In this document: piece after piece, positions 1-10,269 of the stretch | Numbering within the stretch: position 1 is the first letter of the stretch | How the letters are laid out: each line of letters starts with the position of its first letter | The notes under the pieces: generated by a model | What the model saw: only the letters and a program-made list of their open reading frames with translations | Told to the model about the DNA's origin: nothing | Databases searched by the model: none | Assembly (NCBI GenBank): GCA_002389675.1 | Contig: DGQF01000009.1 | Location: 156,495 to 202,770, forward strand | Reading direction: 5' to 3' | DNA length: 46,276 bases | Origin: Gammaproteobacteria bacterium UBA4421 | GTDB taxonomy: Bacteria > Pseudomonadota > Gammaproteobacteria > Pseudomonadales > Azotimanducaceae | Position numbers and translations under genes: made by a program

Positions 1-617
1 CGTTTGTGGAACGCGCCGAGCAACTCCTCCAAGCGTTCATTGTCACAGGCCTCAAGCGCTGTATGCAGCGCTCGGTAGTACCGCGCGATGTCGTGCAAAT
101 CAATGCCCGCTCCTTCGAGCAGGACGCGCATCAAACGCTGGCTGCTCGGCAACAGGCAGGCAAATGTGCCATTGATATAACGGCTCGCAGGGCGCAAAAG
201 CGTAGCATAGAAATCTCCCCGAGCGCGCAACACCGCCTCCGGCTGACCAGCTTTGGCACCACCGTCCATGTCAGTGAGTGCCGCACGCGCTTCTTGCAAA
301 CAGTCATAGGACCGGTCGCCACTAGCCAGCGCGTGCAACCAACGCCTCTCCAAGGGCAACAGCATATCTAACAGCTCTAACGCTTCGCAGACCGGAAAAT
401 CACTAACAACGGCCCCCTTGCGCGGCACTATTTCTATCAGCTGGCGCCGCTCAAGAATCAACAGCGCTTCCCGCACGGAGCCTCGAGAGACCCCAAGTTG
501 ATTTGCGATTTTCAGTTCTTGTATTCGAGCACCGCCGCAAAGTTGACCTTGAATCACCATATTTGCTAGGTGGTCGGCGATTTGCTCGGTGATGTTTAAG
601 CTCGGTTTGAAGACCAT
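1..617 (-). CDS. GntR-family transcriptional regulator, FadR/FCD type (3' end beyond window)
   Basis: Read on the minus strand from ATG at 617, this frame stays open to base 1, so the C-terminus lies outside the window. About 205 residues are visible. Residues 8-73 form a GntR winged helix: [20 protein letters not shown] is the recognition helix region and [11 protein letters not shown] is the wing. The helical part that follows ends in [25 protein letters not shown] sequence typical of the FCD ligand-binding domain of FadR-type regulators. A GGGAG ribosome site just upstream of the ATG supports this start. It lies 64 bases downstream of ccmI on the same strand and probably has its own promoter. 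The ligand is unknown; FCD regulators usually sense small carboxylic acids. Confidence 0.85.
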   Translation of the reverse strand, partial: MVFKPSLNITEQIADHLANMVIQGQLCGGARIQELKIANQLGVSRGSVREALLILERRQLIEIVPRKGAVVSDFPVCEALELLDMLLPLERRWLHALASGDRSYDCLQEARAALTDMDGGAKAGQPEAVLRARGDFYATLLRPASRYINGTFACLLPSSQRLMRVLLEGAGIDLHDIARYYRALHTALEACDNERLEELLGAFHK

Positions 618-681
618 AAGACGCTCCCGATTAGCTGCGCAAGCCTCATCGGCTTTTGCTAAAAATGAGCGAAAAGGTTAG

Positions 682-1848
682 CTAGGGTGGCGTGAGGAGA
701 GCGTCAAGATTTACCGGCTCGGATTTATACTCGTCCACCGGTTCAGACAGCCACTGCCAATCGCCAGCTTCAGCCATTGCGTTACCGCTGAGGCTCAATC
801 GAACAATCACCTCAAAACGCTCAGCATCACTGAGCCGCCGCTCAGCACTCATACTCACCAAATCGTCCAAGGTAACCGTAAATGGCAACAAAAAAACGGG
901 GCGCCGAACCACGGCATAGGGCATACCACCGCCAACAGGTCGAGCCACAACAAACACCGTGCCCTGCGACGGCGTGTTCTCTTGTGCAGACACATTGACC
1001 GTGACGCCTGGCGGCAGCGGATTGATCCGTGAGCGGACCTGTTCAATGGCTACCGCTAACGCCGCCTGATCTCGAGCATTTCGCGCCCCGGTAACCGCCC
1101 GGTTGAGCAACGTCACCGCTTGCGCAGAATCCCCTCTCGTAAATGCATCCCATGCGAGAATTTCGATGACCACTGAAAGATCCGGCTGCTGCTCAAGAAT
1201 TGCCTCAGCAATACCTCTACTGACGCTGTCCAACTGCCTGTCGGCTGCCAAGTATCGAGCCTGAAGCCAATAGACCTGGACGTTGATGTCTTCAGGCACA
1301 AGCTTACTGGTAATCGCAAATGCCTCTGCCGCATCCGAATAACGACCCAACTTAAGGTAGCTGGAGGCCAACAAATACCAACTTTCTCCATCGTCTGGTG
1401 CGCTGGCCGTGCGCTTCGACAATTTTTCAGCCCAAAGCGCTAGTTCAACCTCGTCTTCAACTCCCAACCGCAGCACTTTTTCAGCGCCTACAATGTTTTG
1501 CAACTCTGGCTCAGCCACTACAAAGTATGTCGCCACACCAGCCAGCGGAACAGCAAACGCCAAGAGCACAACAATCCAGTAGCGCATAGCACCTTGCAAG
1601 TCATCGCTTGGCTGATCCGCTTGAACTTCGTTTAGCAAAACCGCACCCAGCTCGTTTTCAATCTCCGTACGCAGTTGCGCATCCTCGGTTTCAACCGTCA
1701 GTTCAGCAACACGATCGCGATAAACTTGCCGCACAACCTGACTATGATTTACCTCTTCCGTCTTGGTCTGCCGACGGTTAACCAACAATGGCCATGCCGC
1801 AAACACTGCCGCCAAACCAACTAAAAAGATTGCACCAAAATAAAACAT
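682..1848 (-). CDS. ccmI: Cytochrome c maturation protein CcmI (apocytochrome chaperone)
   Basis: CcmI holds apocytochrome c for the haem-ligation step of System I. The 388-residue protein has a membrane helix at about residues 2-22, a basic cytoplasmic stretch, a second helix at about 86-110, TPR-like repeats from about 150 (WYLLASSYLKLGRYSDAAEAF is one unit) and a C-terminal periplasmic domain. In E. coli the same function is the C-terminal half of a fused CcmH; here it is a separate gene, as in Pseudomonas. Its ATG overlaps the ccmH stop in a TAATG junction, so the two are translationally coupled. It is the last gene of the ccm operon. Confidence 0.93.
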   Translation of the reverse strand: MFYFGAIFLVGLAAVFAAWPLLVNRRQTKTEEVNHSQVVRQVYRDRVAELTVETEDAQLRTEIENELGAVLLNEVQADQPSDDLQGAMRYWIVVLLAFAVPLAGVATYFVVAEPELQNIVGAEKVLRLGVEDEVELALWAEKLSKRTASAPDDGESWYLLASSYLKLGRYSDAAEAFAITSKLVPEDINVQVYWLQARYLAADRQLDSVSRGIAEAILEQQPDLSVVIEILAWDAFTRGDSAQAVTLLNRAVTGARNARDQAALAVAIEQVRSRINPLPPGVTVNVSAQENTPSQGTVFVVARPVGGGMPYAVVRRPVFLLPFTVTLDDLVSMSAERRLSDAERFEVIVRLSLSGNAMAEAGDWQWLSEPVDEYKSEPVNLDALLTPP

Positions 1849-2321
1849 TATTCTTCTTTCAAAATTGCCTTTAATTGAGCTTCAGCAGCGTCATCTAGAA
1901 TCAACCCACGCCGCGAACGCGCACGCCTTAGCAAACTGATCAAGACAAAAATGGCCAACACCGCAAGCAAACCCGGCATCAACCAAATCACATAAGTACG
2001 AGCACTAAACGGGGGGTTGTACAAAACGAAATCGCCGTAACGTGCTTGCAAAAAATCACGGACCTCTTGGTCTGTTAATCCATCTTGAACAACCAGACGG
2101 TGCACGGTTCTACGCAGGTCCTGCGCGATTGGCGCATCACTCCCGGCAATATTGGTGTTCAAGCACTTTGGACACCGGAACTCTTCAATGAGCAACTTGT
2201 AGCGGCGATGCTCTTCGTCACTGTCAAACTGGTAAATATCCACCGGTCCACTTGCCCAGCAAAGCACTGGCAGACCGATCAACATGGCCCAAGCCAACTT
2301 AATGAACGTCATGCGCCTCAT
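1848..2321 (-). CDS. ccmH: Cytochrome c maturation thiol-disulfide protein CcmH (CcmL type)
   Basis: This 157-residue membrane-anchored periplasmic protein reduces apocytochrome CXXCH thiols together with CcmG. It has an N-terminal signal sequence, the redox motif RCPKC (C50 and C53; the family consensus is LRCxxC) and one C-terminal membrane helix at about 105-128, followed by a basic tail. Length and topology match the single-domain CcmH/CycL form. The start overlaps the ccmG stop as ATGA (2318-2321), and the stop overlaps ccmI. A second ATG three codons in is possible, but the overlap supports the first. Confidence 0.94.
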   Translation of the reverse strand: MRRMTFIKLAWAMLIGLPVLCWASGPVDIYQFDSDEEHRRYKLLIEEFRCPKCLNTNIAGSDAPIAQDLRRTVHRLVVQDGLTDQEVRDFLQARYGDFVLYNPPFSARTYVIWLMPGLLAVLAIFVLISLLRRARSRRGLILDDAAEAQLKAILKEE

Positions 2322-2905
2322 TGCACCACCTCCGTCATCAATCCCGATGCCGGCGGGTCTACCCTTTGCTGGCTAACCCCCAGTTGTGCTAAACGAGGCG
2401 CCAACTCGTCACGCCAAATGCGCGGATTGATATCACCCACTCGTTTATAAACAATTTCGCCTCGCGCATTGAGCAGAAACGTCTCCGGAGCACCATATAC
2501 CCCAAGTTCAATACCCAACGCGCCATCAGCATCGACGATGACAAAGTCAAACGGGTCACCATAGTCGGCCAGCCAGCGTTTTGCTTTTGTTGTCACATCT
2601 TTGTAGTTAATGCCCACCAAAAGTATATCCGTCGTCGCTGCAATACGATTTAGCTCTTCGTGTTCAGCTTTACATGTCGGGCACCATGTCGCCCAAACGT
2701 TGACCAGTGCGGGCTGCCCGATTAGGTTCTCGCGGCTAATCTGCTGCTCCGGGTCAGACAATAACGGAGCCGAAAATTGCGGAAAAGGCTTGCCTAATAG
2801 TGCAGAAGGCAATTCGTGCCGGTCGTCGAGGTTGAAGCCAACGTAACCGATACCCATAATTAAAATAAAAATAACCAGAGGAATGAAGAAACTCGCGCGA
2901 TTCAT
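2318..2905 (-). CDS. ccmG: Thiol:disulfide interchange protein CcmG/DsbE
   Basis: CcmG is a membrane-tethered thioredoxin that reduces apocytochrome c before haem attachment. The protein is 195 residues from the ATG at 2905. It has an N-terminal anchor (about 5-23), then a thioredoxin fold with WATWCPTC (C75, C78), the canonical CcmG active site. A longer reading frame continues upstream inside ccmF but is spurious. The ATG at 2905 forms an ATGA overlap with the ccmF stop and directly precedes the anchor helix. Its electron donor is expected to be CcdA/DsbD, which is not in this window. Confidence 0.95.
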   Translation of the reverse strand: MNRASFFIPLVIFILIMGIGYVGFNLDDRHELPSALLGKPFPQFSAPLLSDPEQQISRENLIGQPALVNVWATWCPTCKAEHEELNRIAATTDILLVGINYKDVTTKAKRWLADYGDPFDFVIVDADGALGIELGVYGAPETFLLNARGEIVYKRVGDINPRIWRDELAPRLAQLGVSQQRVDPPASGLMTEVVQ

Positions 2906-4857
2906 GCACGTCCTTCCGCAAGCGCATTCGCCGCTGTCAACTGCCGCTGCCGCAGCTTGCGATATCGAACGTCCATAACAGCCAATACACCACCCAACGC
3001 CATCAGCAAGCATCCCAGCCATACCCAACGGACAAACGGTTTTTGATGCAAACGGACCGCCCACGCCTCACCGTTTAGAGGTTCCCCAAGTGAGATATAC
3101 GTATCTGACAAAAATCCGCCCTGAATGCCTGCTTCTGTCATCACATTGCCACCAGCGAGATAGCGCCTTTTCTCTGGCAACAGTTCATAACTTTCCGAGT
3201 TCGGGGGCGTAATTAAAAAGACCCCCTGCTGCGCTATATAATTCGGCCCCTGTACCTCACGCACGCCCAAAAAGCGCACTTCAGAGGAACCCAGCGTTGT
3301 CACATCATCGGGAGACATACGCACGTCTTCTTCTATGGACTGAGTGGAGGTCACCGCCACCCCGATCATGCTCATCGCAAACCCAAGGTGCGCCATGGTC
3401 ATGCCCCAATAGGCCCATGGTGCACCCCGTGCCTTACGGCGACGCAACCAAACATCCCGCAGATGACTGACCACTATCCAAGCGGCGAACATCAGCGCAG
3501 CCAGCACACCCAGCGACTTCGGGTCTGTGTTAAACCAAGCCAGAGCGCCGATCACAGCAGCAAGCGGCAAGCTCTGGGTGAAAACGGGTTTAATCACCCG
3601 CCACCCGGTGCGTTTCCAGTTCAGAACAGGCACCAAGACTACCGCTGCAGAAAGCGCCAACATCAAAGGCACAAAGAACAGGTTGAAAAAAGGCACACCA
3701 ATAGAAATGCGATCACCAGTGATTGCTTCGTAACCTATCGGCGCCAACGTGCCCCAAAGCACAACGGCCAGTGAAACCACTAAAACCACGTTATTGATCA
3801 ACATAAAAAATTCGCGGCTCATGACTTTGAAACCGACGTCTGCGCGCTGACCCACCGCTCGCAAACCATAGAGCGTCAGCGATCCGCCAACGACCGCGGC
3901 CAAAAATAGCAATATGTACATTCCTCGCTCGGGATCAACAGCAAACGAGTGCACCGAGGTAAGCACACCAGAACGCACGATAAAGGCACCCAGCAACGAC
4001 AATGAAAATCCTGCAATCGCGAGCAACAGCGTCCAGCTCTTAAAAGTGCCGCGCTTTTCGGTGACTGCAAGCGAATGAATCAGCGCCGTGGCAGCCAGCC
4101 AAGGCATGAAACTCGCATTTTCAACAGGATCCCAAAACCACCAACCACCCCATCCGAGTTCGTAATAAGCCCACCAACTCCCCAAGGCTATGCCCAGCGT
4201 CAGGAAGGACCAGGCAAAATTCGTCCACGGGCGTGACCATCTCGCCCAAGCTGAGTCCACCCTATTTTCAAACAACGCCGCAATCGCAAATGCGAAGGGT
4301 ACCGCTAAGCCCACATAGCCAGCATAGAGCAGCGGCGGGTGCACAATTAAACCAAAATCTTGCAACAGTGGATTCAGATCTGCGCCATCGAGCGGAGTCA
4401 TGGGAATGAGGCGCTCAAACGGGTTGCTGGTAAACAGAGCAAAACAAATAAACCCTAGGTTCAGCACGCTCATCGTGCCCAGTACTCGAGCAAAAAAGCG
4501 TTCCGGATAACTATGACGGCGACTAATCAGGGCCAACATCCAACTGCTCATGATCAATATCCACAGCAAAAATGAGCCTTCGTGCCCACCCCATGCTGCG
4601 CTGACCTTAAACTGCCACGGCAACAGACTGTTTGAGTGATTGGCAACGTAGGCAACCGTAAAATCGTCCGTTACAAAACACCACAGCAAAACCGCAAATG
4701 AAACTGCGACCAAAACAAATTGACCCACCACCATGGACACCGTTGACCGCCGCAACAGGCGTAACGAGGGGTGATGAGATGTGAACCCGGTTACTGCACT
4801 TGCAAGCGCCAGGCAAGCGCTTAACGCAAGACTTAATTGTCCAAACTCGGGAATCAT
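2902..4857 (-). CDS. ccmF: Haem lyase subunit CcmF
   Basis: CcmF is the large integral-membrane synthase component that transfers haem from CcmE to apocytochrome c. The protein is 651 residues with many membrane helices. The WWD haem-handling signature ([15 protein letters not shown], about 236-250) is intact, and conserved histidines are visible at H91 (GGHEGS) and H173 ([10 protein letters not shown]). The length is normal for the family. The start overlaps the ccmE stop (ATGA, 4854-4857) and the stop overlaps ccmG. Confidence 0.96.
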   Translation of the reverse strand: MIPEFGQLSLALSACLALASAVTGFTSHHPSLRLLRRSTVSMVVGQFVLVAVSFAVLLWCFVTDDFTVAYVANHSNSLLPWQFKVSAAWGGHEGSFLLWILIMSSWMLALISRRHSYPERFFARVLGTMSVLNLGFICFALFTSNPFERLIPMTPLDGADLNPLLQDFGLIVHPPLLYAGYVGLAVPFAFAIAALFENRVDSAWARWSRPWTNFAWSFLTLGIALGSWWAYYELGWGGWWFWDPVENASFMPWLAATALIHSLAVTEKRGTFKSWTLLLAIAGFSLSLLGAFIVRSGVLTSVHSFAVDPERGMYILLFLAAVVGGSLTLYGLRAVGQRADVGFKVMSREFFMLINNVVLVVSLAVVLWGTLAPIGYEAITGDRISIGVPFFNLFFVPLMLALSAAVVLVPVLNWKRTGWRVIKPVFTQSLPLAAVIGALAWFNTDPKSLGVLAALMFAAWIVVSHLRDVWLRRRKARGAPWAYWGMTMAHLGFAMSMIGVAVTSTQSIEEDVRMSPDDVTTLGSSEVRFLGVREVQGPNYIAQQGVFLITPPNSESYELLPEKRRYLAGGNVMTEAGIQGGFLSDTYISLGEPLNGEAWAVRLHQKPFVRWVWLGCLLMALGGVLAVMDVRYRKLRQRQLTAANALAEGRA

Positions 4858-5297
4858 ACGCCTTTGCTTCCTTCAATATCCGCTGCCAAATCCATGAGCT
4901 CTGGCGGCATATAGTTTTCATCGTGTTTTGCCAGCACTTCACGCGCCGCAAAAACGCCATCCTCGCCTAACTGGCCTTGCACAATGATTCCCTGACCTTC
5001 GCGGAACAAATCAGGCAGAATGCCGCTGTAGGACACCACAAAATCTGCACCTTTGTAATCTGTAATGGTAAAAGCTACAGCCAAGCTATCGTTATCCCGC
5101 GCGACCGAGTCCTCCTTTACCATACCCCCAGCGCGAATGGTGCGATCCGTGGGCGCGGTGCCATCTACCACTTCAGCCGGGGGATAGAACATATTGATAT
5201 TTTGTTCCAAGGCCAGCATCAATGCGGCCGTTGTACCCGATACCGCAACCAATAAAAATACCGCAAGATATATCCGACTTTTACGCTTTGGATTCAT
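4854..5297 (-). CDS. ccmE: Haem chaperone CcmE
   Basis: CcmE carries haem covalently in the periplasm between CcmABCD and CcmF. The 147-residue protein has one N-terminal membrane anchor (about 9-30), an OB-fold beta barrel, and the haem-binding motif VLAKHDENY, with H125 the covalent ligand and Y129 the axial ligand region. It begins two bases after the ccmD stop and overlaps ccmF. All key residues are present. Confidence 0.96.
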   Translation of the reverse strand: MNPKRKSRIYLAVFLLVAVSGTTAALMLALEQNINMFYPPAEVVDGTAPTDRTIRAGGMVKEDSVARDNDSLAVAFTITDYKGADFVVSYSGILPDLFREGQGIIVQGQLGEDGVFAAREVLAKHDENYMPPELMDLAADIEGSKGV

Positions 5298-5299
5298 CT

Positions 5300-5524
5300 T
5301 TACACTCCATTAGAAGACTTGGGGGAATGGGCCGTTTGCTGCTGATCACTGGTATTTGTGCTGGCTTGCCAACGCAACTGCTCCAGTTGACGCTGTCGTG
5401 CAAACCGGAGCGAAAAATAACTGCCCGCTAAAACAAGAACTGTGGATCCGTAAGAAAGCCAGACATAAAGTCCGTGCCCGCCCATGGCCAAAAACTCACT
5501 GATCGTTTCAAACTGAGGAACCAT
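5300..5524 (-). CDS. ccmD: Haem exporter accessory protein CcmD
   Basis: This is a 74-residue single-span membrane protein. Its N-terminal part, with [16 protein letters not shown], matches the CcmD signature; a membrane helix and a basic cytoplasmic tail ([13 protein letters not shown]) follow. CcmD helps release holo-CcmE from the CcmABC complex. It is slightly long for the family because of a polar extension after about residue 55. It sits between ccmC and ccmE, as usual. Confidence 0.9.
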   Translation of the reverse strand: MVPQFETISEFLAMGGHGLYVWLSYGSTVLVLAGSYFSLRFARQRQLEQLRWQASTNTSDQQQTAHSPKSSNGV

Positions 5525-5539
5525 TTTAAACCTCTATAG

Positions 5540-6304
5540 CTAAACGTTTTGTATCGGCTTTGTATCGGTGACCATCAAATTGCGCACCCAGCGCGTCTTT
5601 GATTCGCGATTCAAAATTTCGACACGCATACGACTCATTATGTTGTGTGCTGCAAAGCAATAAATGCCCAGTACCATCACCAGCAGTGGCATCCACATTT
5701 CAGGCGGCATGGTCGGCTTGTCTGTTAGCGTGATCGACGCGGGTTGATGAAGTGTGCTCCACCAGTCCACAGAATATTTGATGATCGGAATATTGATCGT
5801 ACCCACCATCGCAACTAATGCACTGGCGCGCCCGCGAAGCTCGGTATCCAAGATGGCCTCTCGCAACGCATAAATTCCGATATACAGAAACAACAGCACA
5901 AGGGTAGAAACAGTCCGTCCGTCCCATTCCCACCAGGTACCCCACGTTGGACGCCCCCATACACCGCCAGTAAACAAAGCAAGCGCCGTCAGCATAATGC
6001 CGAACGGTAAACAAGCCGCAATCGCGACGTCTGCCAGCTTCATTCGCCAGACAAACAAAACGAATCCCGCAACCCCCATACCCAAATATACGCTTTGGGA
6101 CACCATCGCCGCTGGGACGTGCACGTACATAATTCGGAAACTATTCCCTTGCTGGTAATCTTGGGGCGCGTAAACCAGACCCCACACTACCCCGACTGTT
6201 AGCAGCACCAACGCCGCGACACCAAATCCAATGATCCACGGAGATGATATCTGGTAAAACCAGCGTGGCGAACCCAATTTATGCCAAAGCTCTTTGATCC
6301 ACAT
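5540..6304 (-). CDS. ccmC: Haem-handling protein CcmC
   Basis: CcmC presents haem to CcmE. The 254-residue protein has six predicted membrane helices, the WWD signature ([18 protein letters not shown], about 116-133) and the two flanking haem-ligand histidines H62 (MYVHVPAAM) and H186 (STLHQPAS). It starts 22 bases after the ccmB stop and is followed by ccmD after 15 bases. Confidence 0.96.
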   Translation of the reverse strand: MWIKELWHKLGSPRWFYQISSPWIIGFGVAALVLLTVGVVWGLVYAPQDYQQGNSFRIMYVHVPAAMVSQSVYLGMGVAGFVLFVWRMKLADVAIAACLPFGIMLTALALFTGGVWGRPTWGTWWEWDGRTVSTLVLLFLYIGIYALREAILDTELRGRASALVAMVGTINIPIIKYSVDWWSTLHQPASITLTDKPTMPPEMWMPLLVMVLGIYCFAAHNIMSRMRVEILNRESKTRWVRNLMVTDTKPIQNV

Positions 6305-6326
6305 ACGAAGCCTTCCTTGACCTACG

Positions 6327-6995
6327 TTATTGCATTTGCAGACTAATTTTTAGACCTTGAGTTGTTGCAAAAGGTCCAATGGTTAGAGCGACCATACTAA
6401 TAAAGGCTAGCCAGAATAACTGTGCGCTACTTCCATCTCCAACAATTGCGGTGTTAATCGCGCTGGCGCCAAAAACCAGTACCGGCAAAAACAAAGGCAA
6501 CACCAACAAGCCAAGCAATATGCCACCCCGCGAAAACCCAACGGTAATTGCGGCACCCACTGCACCCAGCAGGCTCAGCGCTGGTGTACCACATAATAGC
6601 GCCAGCATCGTTGTCGGGATTGCACTGTTGGGTAACCCCAAAAACAAGCATAACAGCGGCGCCAGAAGGGTAATGAGTAACCCAGAGCCCAACCATTGAA
6701 CAAAAACACGCATCAGTACCACTAAAAACGGCGCTTGTGCGGAGCAAATCATCTGCTCCAGGACCCCGTTGTCATAATCTCGCCGAAAAAGTGCGTCCAA
6801 AGACAACATATTGGTCAACAGCACAATCAGCCACAAAACGGCTCCGCCATATTGCGCTCGACTCTCGTCTTGCAGCGGGCTACCCACCGCAAAGAGCATC
6901 ACGGCTAGAAACATAAACGCCATAGGATTGAGCACACCCGCACGATTTCGCATCATCACTCGCCACTCGCGCGTGAATAATCCGCGCCAGTTCAT
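6327..6995 (-). CDS. ccmB: Haem exporter permease CcmB
   Basis: This 222-residue ABC-2-type membrane protein has six predicted helices and is the partner of CcmA. Typical CcmB features are the opening [21 protein letters not shown] and the segment [13 protein letters not shown]. The start overlaps the ccmA stop (6992-6995), so the two should be made stoichiometrically. CcmAB powers release of haem-loaded CcmE rather than simple haem export. Confidence 0.95.
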   Translation of the reverse strand: MNWRGLFTREWRVMMRNRAGVLNPMAFMFLAVMLFAVGSPLQDESRAQYGGAVLWLIVLLTNMLSLDALFRRDYDNGVLEQMICSAQAPFLVVLMRVFVQWLGSGLLITLLAPLLCLFLGLPNSAIPTTMLALLCGTPALSLLGAVGAAITVGFSRGGILLGLLVLPLFLPVLVFGASAINTAIVGDGSSAQLFWLAFISMVALTIGPFATTQGLKISLQMQ

Positions 6996-7588
6996 GCGTC
7001 CTCTCCTGGTCTGTGAGGCCTTATCTGTAACGCGCGAGGATGCCCCACCGTCAACGGATTATGGGTTGCAGCCAACACCACACCCCCAGCATCACAATGC
7101 GCGGCCAGCAAAGTATTCAGCAGCTGTTGACCACTCTTATCCAGTGAGGTGTACGGCTCATCTAGCAGCCACAACTTAGCAGAATCCAGTAACCAACGTG
7201 CCATGGAAACACGACGCTGCTGACCTTGCGACAACTTCTGGCAGGGTGTTAATGCCATGGCGAGCATATCAACCTTGGCAAGTACCTCGCGCATCTGTTC
7301 ATGCGTAAACTGATGACCATTAATCGCACCGAACCAGCGCAGATTTTCTATCGGTGTCAGCAATTCATCTAACGCAACTCGATGACCTTGGAACAGGAAA
7401 TTATCACACCAAAATGCCCCCGTATACTGGCCATGCAAACCCGCCAGTGTGCGCAGCAAGGTTGATTTACCCGCCCCATTAGGACCCAGCAATTCGACAC
7501 AATCACCCGGCGCGACGGTCAGGTTTACCGGCTCAAACAGCACCCGATCATCTCGCTGGCAGGACAGGTCTTTAAGCTGCAACAGCAC
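6992..7588 (-). CDS. ccmA: Haem exporter ATP-binding protein CcmA
   Basis: This ABC ATPase of about 198 residues has Walker [10 protein letters not shown], signature LSQGQQRR and Walker B LWLLDEP. It is the first gene of the ccm operon. Start choice: a longer frame opens with ATG at 7627, but an AGGAG site at 7596-7600 lies inside it and precedes two consecutive GTG codons (7591 and 7588, spacings 4 and 7). The protein then begins [14 protein letters not shown], as CcmA proteins normally do. I therefore choose GTG at 7588; 7591 is nearly as good. Confidence 0.92.
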   Translation of the reverse strand: MLLQLKDLSCQRDDRVLFEPVNLTVAPGDCVELLGPNGAGKSTLLRTLAGLHGQYTGAFWCDNFLFQGHRVALDELLTPIENLRWFGAINGHQFTHEQMREVLAKVDMLAMALTPCQKLSQGQQRRVSMARWLLDSAKLWLLDEPYTSLDKSGQQLLNTLLAAHCDAGGVVLAATHNPLTVGHPRALQIRPHRPGEDA

Positions 7589-7600
7589 CACATATCTCCT
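7586..7600 (-). promoter_or_regulatory. Ribosome binding site that sets the ccmA GTG start
   Basis: On the minus strand, AGGAG (7600-7596) is followed by ATAT and two GTG codons. The site is well spaced for initiation at 7588 and rules out the ATG at 7627, which would put the site inside the gene. Confidence 0.6.
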
Positions 7601-7663
7601 GAATGCACGGGACATGTTTGTGGGCAATCAAACGCGCCGTGAGTAAATCCGGAATCATCGCCA

Positions 7664-9730
7664 CTATAGTGTCATATTCAGCGTGAAACCCGCATAAAGG
7701 TTAATCCCCGGGGCTGGCTCAAAGAGTCTTCCTCCGAAACCATTAATGCGAAGGTTAGTATTGTACGACTCATCAAATATGTTGTTCACGCCCAAAAAAG
7801 GCGCCACCTGCCACTGTCCGCGTTTGAGTTCAAATCCTGCTCGAATATTGGCCACTATAGATGAACCTGCAGTCACGGTATTCGCGTTATTTGCATATAA
7901 TTTACCAATATTCAAAGCATCCGCCACCAAATAGAAGCCGGAACCGTGCTGGTAACGCAATTCAGCAAACAATTGATTTTCGGGCAATCCAGGCAAATTA
8001 TTGCCTTGATTACCCGGCGAACTTGGGAATTCATCAAATTCAAAATCAGAGTAGGTATAAGCCATACTCAGGCGCAACGCAGCCGTCAACTGCGCCTGCA
8101 GGTAGACTTCCAGTCCGCGTCGATCGGTATCGGCGTTTTCAAAGAAGGCGCGGTTCCCTATATTTTCTACATTGCTGATCTCATCGGACACATCCATCGT
8201 GAACAATGCCGCATCTAAATAGAGCCGGCCCTCCAGGAATGCGCCTTTGAAACCAATTTCAATACTTTCCGCTTCTTGTGCTCGGACGTTATTAAACCCA
8301 CCTAAACTCTCAGACAAGCCCCGCGCAGGACTTGCTAATTCTGTGAACGTTGGGGTTTCAAACGCCGTTGCGTAATTTACATACACGCTGGCGGACTCAT
8401 TCAACGACCACACCAAACCGAGCATCGGGCTCAATTCATCAAAGTCAAGCTGGCTAGACTGATCATCATTCGTCAGAAAGTGGTCAACTACCCGCAACTC
8501 AATGTCATCGTACCGGAGGCCCACCGTCAGGCTTAAAGCAGACGACAAACTCAATTCATTTCTCAGATAAACCCCATAAGCCTCGGCACGCTCAATTTGA
8601 TCAAAAGCCAAATTACCTTTCACACCAGCATCGTTGAGGTATCGCTGCCGATCGTCTTTTTGAATATCTGCTTCTATCCCAAAGCTCAACTGATTGAGGC
8701 GTCCGAACAGTTCTGTGTTGAAATCAAACTGCACCGCACCACCGTAAACAAACCGGTCAAACTCAACCACGCCATCATCGGCGACAAATCGGATATGTGT
8801 GCCAATCGGCAAAAAGGCCTCAAAGTCCCGCCAGACATAATAATTACGCACCTTAAGCTGATGGTTGTCGCCGATCGGTCGGCTGTAAACAATCCCCAGC
8901 CGCTGCTGCTCAATCGCCTCACCCGCGTTAGAACTCAGGTTGCGCGGCTGCGCTTGTCTGGGGTCAGCGTCTGCTTGGTCGCGCGTAATCCCGCCCGCAT
9001 CTTGAGCGGTTGGAGAGTCAACAGCATTGAGAATAACCCTTATGTCGCTGCCGTCCGCAAAGCGATACTGCAGCTTGCTGTTGAATTGCGTGGACTCCAC
9101 CAGCGCGTTCGCGCGATAACCGTCGTAACTCAAGTCTGTCAAGCTGGCCATGTAGTTCAACGCACCGGTTTGCCCTCCCATTTTCACCTGGTAACGTTGC
9201 TGGTCATCCTCACCGATGAGTACCCTTGCCTGCACATAGGGCGTCTGGGGCCCTGCTTCACTGTATAGGTTCAAAACGCCGCCTGAGGAAGCCCCATAAA
9301 TCGCCGAGGAGGGTCCGCGGGTGACCTCTATCCGCTCAAGGGAACCCAGGTCAATGTCATCAACCCCGCTTTGCCCGTCAGGCGTCGTAGCCGGCAAATC
9401 ATCGACATAAATTTTAAGCCCGCGGATTCCGAAATTCGCCCGCGCACCAAAGCCGCGAATCGCCACACGCAGATCCTGAGCAAAGTTGTATCGGTTCTGC
9501 GCAAAAACGCCAGGAATACGCGAGAGCGATTCGTCTAATCCAAGCTGCTGACGACCAGTTTGAATATCTTCAATGGTGACTACACCGACCGCTGCAGGTA
9601 TGTCCATCAGCGCGCGCTCTACCTTGTGCGCGCGCACGGTCACCTCTTCTATCACACTTTGCGCATATACAGGGCCAACAACCAGCAGCCCAACTAAGCT
9701 GGCACAAACCTTCCGTGTCAGTAATTTCAA
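7664..9730 (-). CDS. TonB-dependent outer membrane receptor, PqqU/YncD-like
   Basis: This 688-residue receptor has a signal peptide cleaved near PVYA-QS, a TonB-box-like EEVTVRA at about 28-34, a plug domain and a 22-strand-type barrel ending in a hydrophobic strand ([12 protein letters not shown]). The plug contains [40 protein letters not shown] and [15 protein letters not shown]. From memory these closely follow E. coli YncD, renamed PqqU because it imports the cofactor PQQ. The barrel end [12 protein letters not shown] also matches. It starts at TTG 9730, with GAGGA six bases upstream. It lies upstream of ccmA on the same strand and may be co-transcribed with ccm. Substrate PQQ is an inference from family resemblance. 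Confidence 0.88.
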   Translation of the reverse strand: MKLLTRKVCASLVGLLVVGPVYAQSVIEEVTVRAHKVERALMDIPAAVGVVTIEDIQTGRQQLGLDESLSRIPGVFAQNRYNFAQDLRVAIRGFGARANFGIRGLKIYVDDLPATTPDGQSGVDDIDLGSLERIEVTRGPSSAIYGASSGGVLNLYSEAGPQTPYVQARVLIGEDDQQRYQVKMGGQTGALNYMASLTDLSYDGYRANALVESTQFNSKLQYRFADGSDIRVILNAVDSPTAQDAGGITRDQADADPRQAQPRNLSSNAGEAIEQQRLGIVYSRPIGDNHQLKVRNYYVWRDFEAFLPIGTHIRFVADDGVVEFDRFVYGGAVQFDFNTELFGRLNQLSFGIEADIQKDDRQRYLNDAGVKGNLAFDQIERAEAYGVYLRNELSLSSALSLTVGLRYDDIELRVVDHFLTNDDQSSQLDFDELSPMLGLVWSLNESASVYVNYATAFETPTFTELASPARGLSESLGGFNNVRAQEAESIEIGFKGAFLEGRLYLDAALFTMDVSDEISNVENIGNRAFFENADTDRRGLEVYLQAQLTAALRLSMAYTYSDFEFDEFPSSPGNQGNNLPGLPENQLFAELRYQHGSGFYLVADALNIGKLYANNANTVTAGSSIVANIRAGFELKRGQWQVAPFLGVNNIFDESYNTNLRINGFGGRLFEPAPGINLYAGFTLNMTL

Positions 9731-9741
9731 TGTTCATCCTC
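9728..9741 (-). promoter_or_regulatory. Ribosome binding site selecting a TTG start for the receptor gene
   Basis: GAGGA on the minus strand (9741-9737) is six bases before TTG at 9730. The TTG opens a clean signal peptide ([16 protein letters not shown] after initiation). The nearby ATG is in another frame. Confidence 0.6.
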
Positions 9742-9763
9742 AAAAATAAAATGCAAGCCCTCG

Positions 9764-9826
9764 ATACCCATCGTAAGACCCCACGCAGCGCGTATGCTAG
9801 CAGAAAATCGAACCGCAAATGGGTAT
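9764..9826. promoter_or_regulatory. Inverted octamers flanking a possible -10 of the receptor gene
   Basis: ATACCCAT at 9764-9771 and its exact reverse complement ATGGGTAT at 9819-9826 flank a minus-strand TGCTAGCAT (extended -10-like, TAGCAT at 9799-9794). No matching -35 is obvious. The arrangement could be paired operator half-sites for the receptor promoter, but it rests on one pair of 8-mers. Confidence 0.3.
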
Positions 9827-9887
9827 GTTAATGCACAGAACCGGACTTTGCCCGACAACCGACCGCTCTCAAACGCCACGAAAAAAA

Positions 9888-10100
9888 TCAAATCAGCGCA
9901 ATGTCTATAAACTCGCTTTCCGGGTGAAATTGAATCTGCGCCTTGTTTGATTCCAGCAGGCGGCGAACCCGATCGCGTTTCTCATCCAGCGTGTATACGC
10001 GGTCACCGTAATCTGTTCCCTCTCGCAGAATAAAAGCATCGATTACACCGATTAGCGCTTCTGGGGATAGCGCTTGCAGGGGAATCTCGACAATTGACAT
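9888..10100 (-). CDS. yheU: YheU family protein (UPF0270)
   Basis: This small soluble protein of about 70 residues matches the YheU family: it opens with IPLQALSPEALIGVIDAFIL and continues REGTDYGD, the family signature. Its function is unknown. The ATG at 10100 is preceded by TTGAGG at good spacing; the longer frame from a TTG adds only four residues. The gene is divergent from the response regulator at 10270. Confidence 0.88.
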   Translation of the reverse strand: MSIVEIPLQALSPEALIGVIDAFILREGTDYGDRVYTLDEKRDRVRRLLESNKAQIQFHPESEFIDIALI

Positions 10101-10269
10101 AGTAGACCTCAACGCTGAAAAACGATCAAAACCGGCTGTGCTTCACCACCCAATTGTGACCGTGTGCGCAACTTTAATCACCCAACAGTATGCCCGCTTG
10201 AGTTGCATCGATCGGGTGAGCTAGGTTGCACGCCAACGAACTATTTTTGTTCCAACAGGACTGGGAACC

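Noticed and set aside
2906..3064. N-terminal extension of ccmG into ccmF
   Set aside because: The 53 extra residues are out-of-frame ccmF sequence; the ATGA overlap at 2902-2905 and the anchor helix mark the real start.
8597..9268. 223-codon open frame antisense to the TonB-dependent receptor
   Set aside because: It lies wholly inside a well-supported receptor gene, has no ribosome site, recognisable domain or coding-like composition.
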